64,000 nucleotides of DNA from positions 1,116,001 to 1,180,000 of the forward strand of contig JAHLKF010000004.1 in the NCBI GenBank assembly GCA_025558075.1, written 5' to 3'. The notes under the pieces were generated by a model. That model searched no databases and was not told the origin of the DNA. It worked only from the letters and a program-made list of their open reading frames with translations. Source of the stretch: Gaertneriomyces semiglobifer (lineage: Eukaryota > Chytridiomycota > Chytridiomycetes > Spizellomycetales > Spizellomycetaceae). The number at the start of each line of letters is the position of its first letter. Positions within the stretch are counted from its first letter, which is position 1. The position numbers and the translations under genes are program-made. This document shows positions 55,697 to 64,000 of this stretch, piece after piece.

Positions 55697-57408
55697 TTAC
55701 GGACTTTTCGCATCTCCAGCACTCTTGGTTTCGGTGAACCGCTCTTCAGTTTCTTTGCTTGCACCTCCAGCTTCAATGCCGAGCTTGCCCGCATTGTCTG
55801 AAGTTCCAAAAAGATCGTCCATTTGCTCCAACGTTTTGCCCATCGTCTCCTTGACAAACAGTAAGGTAAAGAGGAACATGCCAATGCAGGCTCCGCCGAA
55901 AACAAGGTATGTGTAAAAGTCAATGTTCTTGACCATGATTGGACCAACTTTAGCGATAACCGCATTCCATCCCCAGTTGGACATGGTGCCAATGCCAGTA
56001 CCCTTGCCACGCAGACGTAGTGGGAAGATTTCCGACTGGTAGACCCATACAATTGGTCCCCACGTGGAAGCAAAGCCAAGCACAAAGCCGTAAAGAGAGA
56101 AGATGGCAACCCAAGACCATGCGGAGCCGTGGTTTTCAGAAAGGCCGATTGCAAGACAGGCGATGAATTGGGAAACGCCCATTACAAGGGCACCCCCCAT
56201 CAGAAGCTTCTTACGGCCCATGCGCTCCACAAGGTACATGCCAGGGAATGTTCCAATGAAGTTGATAGCGTTGTTTGCGATCGTGAAGGGAATCGTCGCT
56301 TGCTCTTTGCTGAATCCCATTCTTTCGATCAACGATGTGGCGTAGTACATGATGAAGTTGATACCTGTCCATTGTTGTCCCAACTGCAACATGAAGGCGA
56401 TGATAACACGGTTGAAGATGCCGGGCATGAGCAACTCTTTGAGAGATCCGGTGCCGACTTGGCGTTCAAGTTCAATGCCCTCGCGAATCTCGCGAATTTC
56501 GGTTTGGACAACAGAGTCGTCAGCAGGAAGGCTGCGCAAGCGAGCTACTGTAGCCGTTGCTTCCTCTTCTCTACCACGAGTCATCAACCACCGTGGGGAA
56601 TATGGCATGAAGAAGTTGATGAGCAAAAGCGCGCTGCCAGGAACCAGCTGCATGCCCAGTGCGAGCCTCCATTCCACATTGGTTTTTTCTACGGTCTTGA
56701 TGATGATAGCGTTCACAATGGATGCGATCAGAATACCTAAAGTGCACACTCGCGTTAATGTCATCATGCAGAAAGAGCAAGGATGCCCGGGACATACCAA
56801 TAGTGATCATCAACTGTTGAACGGTAACCATGCGTCCTCGAAGGTGACTGGTGAAGCACAAAGTGAGAAGAGTGAACACTGCCGTGTGTCATATAAGCAG
56901 ATGGCGTACCTTGGAGCTGTCTCAGCAATGAAGAGAGGTACCACCATGGAGAGAATACCGACACCCAGACCGGCGACAACGCGACCGACGACGAGGACAC
57001 CGAAAGTATTGGCGATCACCTGCAAAATAGCACCAACGTTGAACAGCACACTGCCTGTCAGGATGGAGAACTTGCGCCCGATTTTGTCGGCAAGATAGGA
57101 TACGATGAGGGCACCGCCGAGGCAACCGAGGAGGAAAGTCATTGTAATGTCACCGGTCCGTGAGGTCTTCATTTCGCTTTCGAAGTCCGGATCAGCAAGA
57201 CCACGGTATCCAAAGTGCGTTCTGTCCAATCATTTAAAGAGTTGATGAACACCACGTTCGATGATCATGGGAGAACCAAACATGAGTGGTGCACTTACGC
57301 GAAAGTGTCCATTTCAAGGACTTGATTGATGACACCGACTTCATAACCGAAAAGCATACCTCCCATGGCAGCGCCGAACGCCACGAGGTAGTTGTAAAGG
57401 TTACCCAT
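55697..57408 (-). CDS. sugar porter (MFS) transporter
   Basis: Exons 57299-57408, 56910-57221, 56798-56847 and 55697-56736 encode 503 residues, the normal size for fungal hexose transporters, with twelve predicted membrane segments. Family signatures: LFGYEVGVINQ in TM1, GGALIVSYLADKIGRK after TM2, RVVAGLGVGILSMVVPLFIAE, SPRWLM after TM6, QLGQQWTGINFIMYY in TM7, LVERMGRKKL, WVYQSEIFPLRLRGKG and the C-terminal KETMGKTLEQMD variant of PETKG. It should carry a hexose or related sugar across the plasma membrane by proton symport or facilitation; substrate not predictable. The PESPR position reads PYSPR. A 50-nt exon sits between two introns of 62 and 61 nt. Confidence 0.92.
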
Positions 57409-58517
57409 GATGATAGGTGTTGGATAACTTTTTCACGTCGGAGAGCGAATTAGTGTTGGGACAGGATTCCTCCACACACAGAATGAGGCTGCGAATAAGA
57501 GGCGCTGAGAGAACGAAGATGCACGAGATGGATCGGTATTTATGGAGGCCCCAATGGCGAGGAAGGGTATGAACTGATGTATCTTTACGCCCTACTTGGG
57601 TGGGCCGCCCTTTTTAAACACTGAGGAGGGATCCGAGGGAACACTCAACATCAGCAAGACGTTTTTTCCGCTTTCGCTTAGAGTTTCGAATTTTCTTTCA
57701 ACGTCACCAGAAGTCATAGCACCCAGCGCCGCCGACTTGGTGAAAATCACGGTGATAAGACTTCTGCATAGATCATATCATGTGTCATTTGTAGATCATA
57801 TCCGAAAATGATATGCCCAATAGCAGCCAATAGTCGGCGTCAGCCAACCAAAGCCTCTTCATTTTTCATTTCTTTCTTTCGTTCCTTTTGTATTTTTATT
57901 TTTTTGTCATCGAGCCGACGCCAGACACGCGAGCAAACAACCGAGCACACAACGGCTGGTGGATGGATGGGACCAGGGCACTCTGGTTGAAAACGGCAAA
58001 TTGGGATCCAGGATCTGGAATGTCAATTAAGAAACACGGGCGCACTGGCGAAAGGAACGTTCGAAATTTCTCCTTCGTATGCGTGTATGTTGCGTGTGGC
58101 GTCGGAGGGCCGCACATATTTTCATCAGCGAATGCCGAGCACATACCGCCAGATGCTGTGAAATTTTGCGCCCATCGTGACCCCGCCAAAATAATGACCC
58201 CAACCCAAAAGAAAAAGGCCGACGGTCCAACCTCAGGACCGAATGATGTAATAACAACTCAAATGCATATCAATAACAACGCCCTTTGCATTGCTTATGC
58301 GATCAGGAAGTTGATAACATAAGCTGGACCGGCACAGTCACTTGAGAAGTCCTCCATTTTGATTGGCTGCAGCGCGAACTTTGTTTTTCTGCCATTTCAG
58401 CTTCGACGATTTCCCGTTTTCAGTTTTCAATTTTCTCCACCAACTGAACAAAGGCCATCTGGACGATCCTTTCTCGAAAGCATCGTTTGGTCTCATTCTC
58501 CACATCCGTCAATCAAG
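57409..58517. other. divergent promoter region, sugar transporter/RPL7
   Basis: 1.1 kb between divergent genes. It has T-rich tracts at 57863-57906 and palindromic ATATCATGTGTCATTTGTAG sequence near 57776. No gene supported. Confidence 0.4.
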
Positions 58518-60110
58518 ATGTCTGACGTGTACGTATAGAGTGCGACGGCCCATTGCAGATTTGGATTCTTTGGACACAACGGGACCGCAGTGAAAATACC
58601 GCCTGAGCGTACTGGGATGATGTTGAAAGGACATTCACGACCGCACCCATGACAAGCGGACGACCTCTGTCTTCCTCTTCTCTCATTGTCGTGCCAACTT
58701 GCCAATATGCATCCTTGAGCCGCGCTATATGCGATGCGCTTCAAGGGAGTTGGGAATTAAGGCACTTACATGTGCCTTTTTCCTGAAAATCATTCTGTGA
58801 AGTTTCGTGGTATCCTTGCTAGTGCATGGGCTTCCATGCCACTCTTTCCGTGTTCTGTACCTGGAATGCGGGTGAAGCCTTTTTTGGCTTGCTTGCAAGG
58901 AACCCGTCTTCTATTTCTTGGTTTAGTGCTCTTGCTTTGACAAAAGCGGGTCGCACAAAAACAAGGACATGCTGGTTGTGTCGCTGTAATAGCTTCACTC
59001 TGGTGAAACTTATTTGCTGGAACTGGTTGCTAGATGGGGCGTTTGAATTGCGTTTTTCATACCCCTTATGCACTGCGTTTCCTGCTTCCCTGTTCACAAA
59101 GTGCAAAGCTGCTATGAAGCCTGCTTGTATCAGTTGGCACACGTTGGTTCTGACTCTTGTTCCGTTTCAATAGTGCTAAGCAGTTCGTCCCCGAGTCTGT
59201 GCTCAAGAAGCGCAAGGCCGTTGAGAAGGTCGCCGCTGAGCGCGCTGCCGCCGCTGTCGAGCGTAAGAAGGTGTGTATTCATCCCATTTGTGCGTCGAGC
59301 AAGCCAGGTTCATCGGGGAGGAGTGATGACAAGCAAACCCGACTAGCGAATCCTACGGGACATGTAGCTGTCAGTTAACCATCTTTCGGGACTGACCTTC
59401 TTCGATGGACTGGAACTGCTCGATGAGTGGGGCCGTTTAATGTTCCAGTGTCCGAGCTGTGAGCTAATCCATTGTTCTGTGTAGGCTAACAAGGCCAAGC
59501 GCAAGGTTATCTTCAAGCGCGCCGAGCAGTACGTCAAGGAGTACCGCGCCAAGGAGGCCGATGAAGTTCGTCTCAGGCGCCAGGCCAAGGCCCACGGAAA
59601 CTTCTACGTTCCCGCTGACGCTCCCCTTGCCTTCGTTGTCCGTATCAAGGGTATCATGAAGATCCCCCCAAGCCCAAGAAGATTCTCCAGCTCTTGCGCC
59701 TCACCAAGATCAACTCTGGTACCTTTGTGCGTCTTACCAAGGCCACTCTGCAGATGTTGCAGTGGGTTGGTCCCTACGTTGCCTGGGGTTACCCCAACTT
59801 GAAGTCCGTGCGTGAGCTCGTCTACAAGCGCGGTTTCGCCAAGGTTGACAAGCAGCGTATCCCCATTCACGACAACTCCGTCATCGAGAAGTCCTTGGGC
59901 CAGTTCGGTATCATCTGTGTTGAGGATTTGATCCACGAGATCTTCACCGTTGGTCCCAACTTCAAGCAGGTCAACTCCTTCTTGTGGCCTTTCCACCTCT
60001 CCAACCCCAACGGCGGTTTCAAGGGCAAGAAGACCAACCACTTCATCGAGGGTGGTGAGAACGGCAACCGTGAGGACAAGATTAACGGTCTTATCCAAAA
60101 GATGCTGTAG
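58518..60110 (+). CDS. RPL7: 60S ribosomal protein L7 (uL30), one-base frameshift
   Basis: Exons 58518-58528 (MSDV), 59174-59270 and 59485-60110. With one base restored the product would be 244 residues, the same length as yeast Rpl7. Family sequence: [105 protein letters not shown] and [20 protein letters not shown]. At 59664-59669 there are six Cs where the conserved IPPKPKK needs seven, so the raw frame breaks there. Everything else is intact and codon use is strongly biased, so an assembly or sequencing error in the homopolymer is likelier than a real mutation. Intron 1 is 645 nt. Intron 2 (59271-59484) holds a C/D snoRNA. Confidence 0.92.
59317..59400 (+). ncRNA. C/D box snoRNA, snR39/snR39b-like
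   Basis: It lies inside RPL7 intron 2. Box C is GTGATGA (59323-59329) and box D is CTGA (59392-59395). The terminal stem is GGAGG (59317-59321) with CCTTC (59396-59400), including one G-U. Upstream of D, ACCATCTTTCGGG is complementary over 13 nt to LSU rRNA CCCGAAAGAUGGU. The D+5 rule selects the G of CCCG, yeast 25S G805, the snR39b site. Yeast snR39 and snR59, which target A807 two bases away, also sit in the introns of the two RPL7 genes, so the host gene is conserved. rRNA numbering is from memory. Confidence 0.88.
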
Positions 60111-60517
60111 AATGAGTTCTGCCTAGTAGCGTAGTGCGTTGGAAGAATATAAATACGTTCTGCGTCAGTTTTTCGTCTTGCGCTGTCCCGTACTTTATCT
60201 CCGCACGTTGCCTGCTGCGAAGTATTGTCTATTAGTGCCCCCACATGAGTTATTGCAGAGATCGGCAGCTTATTCAGTGGTGACTGACATTGTCTACTAT
60301 TCTATATTCTTTTGCGCCTGAAGTCCCTGAACACAGGTTTATGCATATTCCAACTGCGGGAATCAAGGAGGACGAACCCTCGCAAGTAAGCGGTCACAAT
60401 TTTGGGTTATATTAGATCCGTTTCATCTCGTTTTCGCAAACGACCATTTATCACGCTAACTATCTTAATTTTCGGAGGCACATGTTCAGAACGACACTGG
60501 CACGGTGCAATGTCAGC
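60111..60517. other. intergenic between convergent RPL7 and ALYREF
   Basis: 3' flanks of both genes. No gene or RNA recognised. Confidence 0.4.
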
Positions 60518-61505
60518 TCAGAGCGAAACGCTAAATGTTGTGCCCTTCTTTCCTAGCCGGTTCACCAACCGTCCACCAGCCGGGCTTTGTTGCTGTGCGA
60601 TCCGATCTGCGTACATTCCTCCAACTCGGCCCCCAAGTCGAGTCTTTCCGTTTGAAAAATCTCGGGCGGCGGGCGTGACAAGCACGGGTTGCTTCTGCTT
60701 CTTGACCTGCTGCGCTACTCCTGCAATACTTAATGACGACTCAACCTCTGATACCCTCAGAACGAGACCATCCGCTACTTGGTTGTTGAGCTTTTGGATG
60801 GCCGTGGTGGCCGCGGCGCGTGAAGAGTAGGTGATGTAGGCTGTAGTGGTCGGTGGGGAATGGCGCGTTTGCGGTGCGGGTTTAAGAGTGATGGTGATCA
60901 CTTTGCCATAACCAGAAACAATGGTCTGCACAGAATATAGTCTCAGCAGTCATTCCTGACTCGGCGCGCATATCAAAGTTGTCCCACCTTCAGATCCGCC
61001 TCGTTTACAGCCGGGTGCAAGTTCTCCACTTTGATGGTTGTTGCGTCTTGTACCTGACTTGCTCCGGCAATACTCAGTCCTGAACGAGAAGCGCCTAGTC
61101 CCGAACGAGGCGCGCCTGATGGAGGCTGTGACAGTACTTGTCGTAGATCCTCAGCTTGCCCACGGAAGTCGCGCTTTACACCAGGAAACTTGTCATGCTG
61201 CCACTTGCCGTTGATAGAAGAATTGCGCGGTGTAGGTTTCTGGCAGCAGGACCACAATAAATTGATTTGTCAACGTAGTCGCTGGGATGACGATGTAGCT
61301 ACCTGATATGGTGCTGCTCGTCCCCTCAATTTTCCAACACCTCCGCCGACTACTGGTTGCTTTTTGGGCTTATGGGTCGGCTTTTTGGTCTGATGTTTCT
61401 TAGTTGTGATAATATCATCTAGACTCTGTGCGATGATTTAGTCCGGCTGCGCTGTGAGATGTACGTGGTCGACCAGCGTGATTGTACCATGTCCATTTTG
61501 TCCAT
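60518..61505 (-). CDS. ALYREF/Yra1-type mRNA export adaptor
   Basis: Exons 61488-61505, 61303-61425, 60988-61239 and 60518-60925 encode 266 residues. The N terminus MDKMDMSLDDIITTKK is the UAP56-binding motif of ALYREF and nearly identical to the animal form. A basic Gly/Lys region follows (HQTKKPTHKPKKQPVVGGG). An RRM spans about residues 114-190, with IKVENLHPAV as RNP2 and AYITYSSRAAATTAIQKL over RNP1. The tail is basic with SLSIAG repeated on both sides of the RRM. In the TREX complex these proteins load the export receptor on spliced mRNA. The first exon is only 18 nt; the family motif crossing the 62-nt intron confirms it. Confidence 0.9.
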
Positions 61506-61559
61506 CGTGGATAGCTCTCTCAGACGTTTAGGCGTAACAAATTAACGACAACGTTCCCG

Positions 61560-61844
61560 TCAGTTCTTGGCGATAGTTGTTTGAGGTATTTGCTTCTGCA
61601 GAATTAAATCACATGTTAGATAACCAATACTGAACGTTCCGCACATGTCACTCGTCAAGGTCAGTCTTCCTTCAATAATGGCGCGCAGATCGTCAACCTC
61701 AGCACCGACACGTCGCCACCACACCGTGTTCTTCGGAACCATACCCACCTTATATAGTATGTCTTGACCAAAGCCCGGCTTCCGTTTACTGAGAAGATCG
61801 ATTCCCGTCGTCGTCGTCGTCGCCGTCCTCAATCCGCTGAACTT
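61560..61844 (-). CDS. small ORF, unknown, incomplete model
   Basis: An open frame of about 95 codons follows an in-frame TGA and has no ATG at its head. It contains GIDLLSKRKPGFGQDILYKV and NTVWWRRVGAEVDDLRAIIE, which look like real protein. An acceptor-like TTCTGCAG precedes the final KQIPQTTIAKN, so introns may be involved. Its upstream exon would overlap the 5' region of Get5 on the other strand. I do not recognise it. It may be a small mitochondrial or membrane-linked protein, or chance. Confidence 0.35.
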   Translation of the reverse strand, partial: KFSGLRTATTTTTGIDLLSKRKPGFGQDILYKVGMVPKNTVWWRRVGAEVDDLRAIIEGRLTLTSDMCGTFSIGYLTCDLILQKQIPQTTIAKN

Positions 61845-61971
61845 CAATCACGACGCGAACTGTTGCTGTGGCAACTCTGGTGGCACAGTCATATTGACGC
61901 GGGTAAGCTTTGGGCAGATCCAAAATCGAACACTTTCACTGACCCAAAAGCCGCACACTGCGAGAACAGCA

Positions 61972-62850
61972 ATGGCCGCCACAATGAATCCCGCGGAAGA
62001 GGTGAGCTGAAACAGCGATGCATTCTCTTACATCTGTCTCATCGTTTGTTATCCTACAGCTCAAGTTCGCAACCCATTTCCTCCATTCAATATCGTCCCT
62101 TCCGATCAAGTACCAACCAGACTATGTCCCTCCATTGTCCCAGTGGTTTCCTACCCTTCCGACTGCTAGCCGACCATTTGCTTTGAGGGTACGTGACTTT
62201 GGGAGTGATAAGATGTACCATGGTATTCACGTGTATTGTACCAGGACAAGTCCAACCCAACGACGGAACCCAGCATTACCATTACGCTTAAGCCACTCAA
62301 ATCGCCGATCACCTTGACTCAATCAAAGTACACACTCCCACCTCTCACCCCAATTCACTCTCTCAAGTCGCAAATAGCCGCTTCGACAAAGCGCGCATCA
62401 TCCTCCCTTCGCCTCGTCTATAAAGGCAAAGTCCTGGTAGACACAAAGACACTTCAGGATTATGATATGAAAGATGGGGCAACGGTGCATTTAATGTTAG
62501 CGGCAGGTGCGAAACAGGAGGAACAAGTGCAGGAGCAGCAGACCGTGCCGGCCGTGCAGGAAACCGTAAGCAATCGGCCTGCAGATGACGATGAATCCAT
62601 CTATAAAGCCAAAGGATGTGATGCCCAGCTGTGGACAGATCTTAGAGGTGTGGTAAACAAGCACTTTGACGATAAACATGCTGAAAAGGTATGGTCGAAT
62701 CTCATGGAAGGTGCTTTTGTTTTTTTCGGCTGACGTATTCATGTTACTCAGGTACTGGGAGAGTTTGTAAAATCCTACCATCAGCTATGCGGCCCGTTAA
62801 GCGTAGGCGATAGGGATGCACTACGAAAGGCCGAAAAGGGATCGGCGTGA
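61972..62850 (+). CDS. Get5/Mdy2 (UBL4-type) GET pathway protein
   Basis: Exons 61972-62001, 62060-62188, 62245-62688 and 62752-62850 encode 233 residues; yeast Get5 is 212. Three Get5 modules are seen in order. First, a Get4-binding N-terminal segment (FATHFLHSISSLPIKYQPDY, PPLSQWFPTLPT). Second, a ubiquitin-like domain at about 62-140 (SITITLKPLKSPITL, LRLVYKGKVLVDTKTLQDYD, GATVHLMLA). Third, a C-terminal helical homodimerisation region (LWTDLRGVVNKHFDDKHAEK, VLGEFVKSYHQL). With Get4 and Sgt2 it hands tail-anchored membrane proteins to Get3 in the cytosol for insertion into the ER. The linker between modules is Glu/Gln-rich. Confidence 0.85.
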
Positions 62851-63264
62851 ACTGATATTGTCTACCTCGCGCTGGCGGGTGCATGATTAGAACGTTCGAG
62901 ACGCATTGCATAGCGCACAAAGTGACCATAATATGCTTCTTTTGAAACAGTCCATATTGCACATCAGGTTACTGTCCAGCCCACTCCTTGCCCTTTCAAC
63001 CCAGTGCATATTGCATAGCATGTGTCTGTTACTGTCCAGCCCACTACTAGTCTATACTTGCCCTTTCAACCCAGTGCATATTGCATAGCGCGCTTCCTCT
63101 GAACGCTTGGCGAAATGGGGTTTATATTTACGCAAAAACGCAATGATGTGTGGATGCGGTTCTTAAATAATCATTATTCCCTGATCTCCACATTCTTGTT
63201 TCTTCTCGCAAATTGAGGTGTGTTGATGCATGAGAAGGTACGAGTAAAAAAAGCAAAAAGAAAG
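62851..63264. repeat. intergenic with a two-copy direct repeat
   Basis: TTACTGTCCAGCCCACT and CTTGCCCTTTCAACCCAGTG with CATATTGCATAGC occur twice, at about 62970-63020 and 63028-63090; the second copy has a short insertion (ACTAGTCTA). No gene recognised. The right end holds the T-run terminators of the tRNA on the minus strand. Confidence 0.7.
63246..63259 (-). terminator. Pol III terminators of tRNA-iMet
   Basis: Read on the minus strand, T5 (63255-63259) and T7 (63246-63252) lie 6 and 13 nt beyond the discriminator base. Confidence 0.85.
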
Positions 63265-63336
63265 TAGCACCACCTGGTTTCGATCCAGGGACCTCGGGGT
63301 TATGAGCCCCGCGCGCTTCCTCTGCGCTATGGTGCT
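63265..63336 (-). tRNA. initiator tRNA-Met (CAT)
   Basis: A 72-nt cloverleaf without intron. Acceptor AGCACCA/TGGTGCT gives the A1:U72 pair of eukaryotic initiators. The D arm is GCGC-AGAGGAA-GCGC. The anticodon arm CGGGG-CTCATAA-CCCCG has the three initiator G:C pairs. The T arm CCTGG-ATCGAAA-CCAGG carries A54 and A60, again initiator-type. Discriminator is A. Its nt 26-39 are exactly complementary to the primer-binding site of the retroelements at 4298 and 7136, so this gene, or an identical one, makes their primer. Confidence 0.97.
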
Positions 63337-63841
63337 CCGGTTATACTCCTCAATCGTAACCCTATTATATACCCACCAGACTGTTGTATAGTGATTGGTT
63401 TCTTTTCCTTCCTCATTTATACCCGCACATTCTTGTTCTGTGGATCCTACCATTCTGGTTAATTTCCTTTAAAAGGTGCACCAGCACCAAGTAGAGGATC
63501 AAAACAGCCAAATGCCTCCCGCCTTAAGCTTAGTACAAATTACCCCATCAGTGGTGCCTACTTTTGTCCCCTGTCATCCAGACCGCTATATAACGCTGAT
63601 GACTGTCACAGTGCATGTGCGCATGTACGTATCGAACAGTGCATGCATTGTGACAGGCATCAACTACATTGTAGATCCTGGTCGGCCCAATGGCGGAAGA
63701 GTAATTAGCTCCATCTGCCATGCTTGACCTGTAATAGCTGCCTACGCGTGGGAGGGTTAAACTCTGTCAACTCACGCGTTACACCTTGTGATTCGCGAAT
63801 TACTCGAAAACCAAAAATTCGAATGTATTAAAACTTCAAGG
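63337..63841. other. intergenic
   Basis: Upstream of tRNA-iMet and downstream of the partial gene at the right edge. No other gene supported. Confidence 0.4.
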
Positions 63842-64000
63842 TCAAGACGCAAAGCTCGCGACAGTGTCCAGTCGAATGCTCTTCCATTCTTCCCTATCCA
63901 CCATCCGATCAAGTTCAACCTCCACCTCTTCCCTGTCGACCGCCAAATAAGGGTCGCTTGATTTTAGCTTGCCCTTCGGAAGTGAAAGCACAGCGAATAT
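63842..64000 (-). CDS. 3' end of an unidentified gene, cut by window edge
   Basis: On the minus strand the frame is open from the window edge to a TGA at 63842-63844. It encodes 52 residues of clearly protein-like, acidic sequence (VLSLPKGKLKSSDPYLAVDR, EEVEVELDRMVDREEWKSIR, LDTVASFAS). The regular helical pattern with a conserved-looking C-terminal cap suggests the tail of a larger protein. The family cannot be judged from this piece. Confidence 0.55.
   Translation of the reverse strand: MFAVLSLPKGKLKSSDPYLAVDREEVEVELDRMVDREEWKSIRLDTVASFAS

Noticed and set aside
58529..59173. snoRNA in the 645-nt RPL7 intron 1
   Set aside because: GGATGATG and distant CTGA motifs are too far apart, and no closing stem or rRNA guide was found. 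An H/ACA RNA cannot be excluded by eye.

Overview
The window is eukaryotic nuclear DNA, almost certainly fungal. It has spliced genes with short GT-AG introns (mostly 52-100 nt), Pol III tRNA genes, and a fungal set of proteins (Zrc1/Cot1-type zinc transporter, sugar porter, hybrid histidine kinase, Get5, Sfp1-like regulator). Several proteins are ones that model ascomycete yeasts lack or keep only in divergent form: DNAJC11, SAP18, a six-repeat gelsolin/villin-like protein, and an ALYREF with an animal-like N terminus. This points to an early-diverging lineage, possibly a chytrid; that placement is inference. The standard genetic code fits every gene model.

Left part (1-21100): gene-poor and repeat-rich. 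Two noncoding minisatellites (35 bp and 32 bp units) open the window. The dominant structure is a roughly 16 kb tandem array (about 3213-19365). Its 39/40 and 51 bp units all begin with the first 19 nt of a cysteine tRNA, including the Pol III A box, but none keeps the rest of the tRNA. The array runs in register into one intact tRNA-Cys(GCA) with a T-run terminator. Two copies of a small internally deleted LTR retroelement sit in the array. They share one insertion event, later duplicated with its flanks. The element's primer-binding site matches the 39-nt 5' half of initiator tRNA-Met, and a tRNA-iMet gene of that sequence lies at 63.3 kb. A decayed intronless reading frame follows the tRNA.

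Right part (21100-64000): ordinary gene-dense sequence. In order: a UBA-UBX-LRR protein (+), a gene-poor 4 kb, an Sfp1/JAZF1-like zinc-finger protein (+), a disordered basic protein (+), RPL5 with an intronic snoRNA (-), a secreted Thr/Pro-rich protein (-), SAP18 (+), DNAJC11 (-), EB1 (+), a CDF zinc transporter (+), a C2H2 regulator (+), a MEDS-domain hybrid histidine kinase (-), a gelsolin/villin-like protein (-), a coiled-coil protein (-), a sugar transporter (-), RPL7 with an intronic snoRNA (+), ALYREF (-), Get5 (+), tRNA-iMet (-), and the 3' end of an unidentified gene (-). For most multi-exon genes I placed splice sites by hand, and the summed exons keep frame exactly.

The best candidates for something new are the tRNA-Cys-half satellite with its retroelement, and the UBA-UBX-LRR fusion. 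The best-supported RNA finds are two C/D snoRNAs whose guides match conserved LSU rRNA methylation sites (yeast Gm805, and Am817 plus Gm908). RPL7 carries a one-base deficit in a C run that looks like an assembly error.
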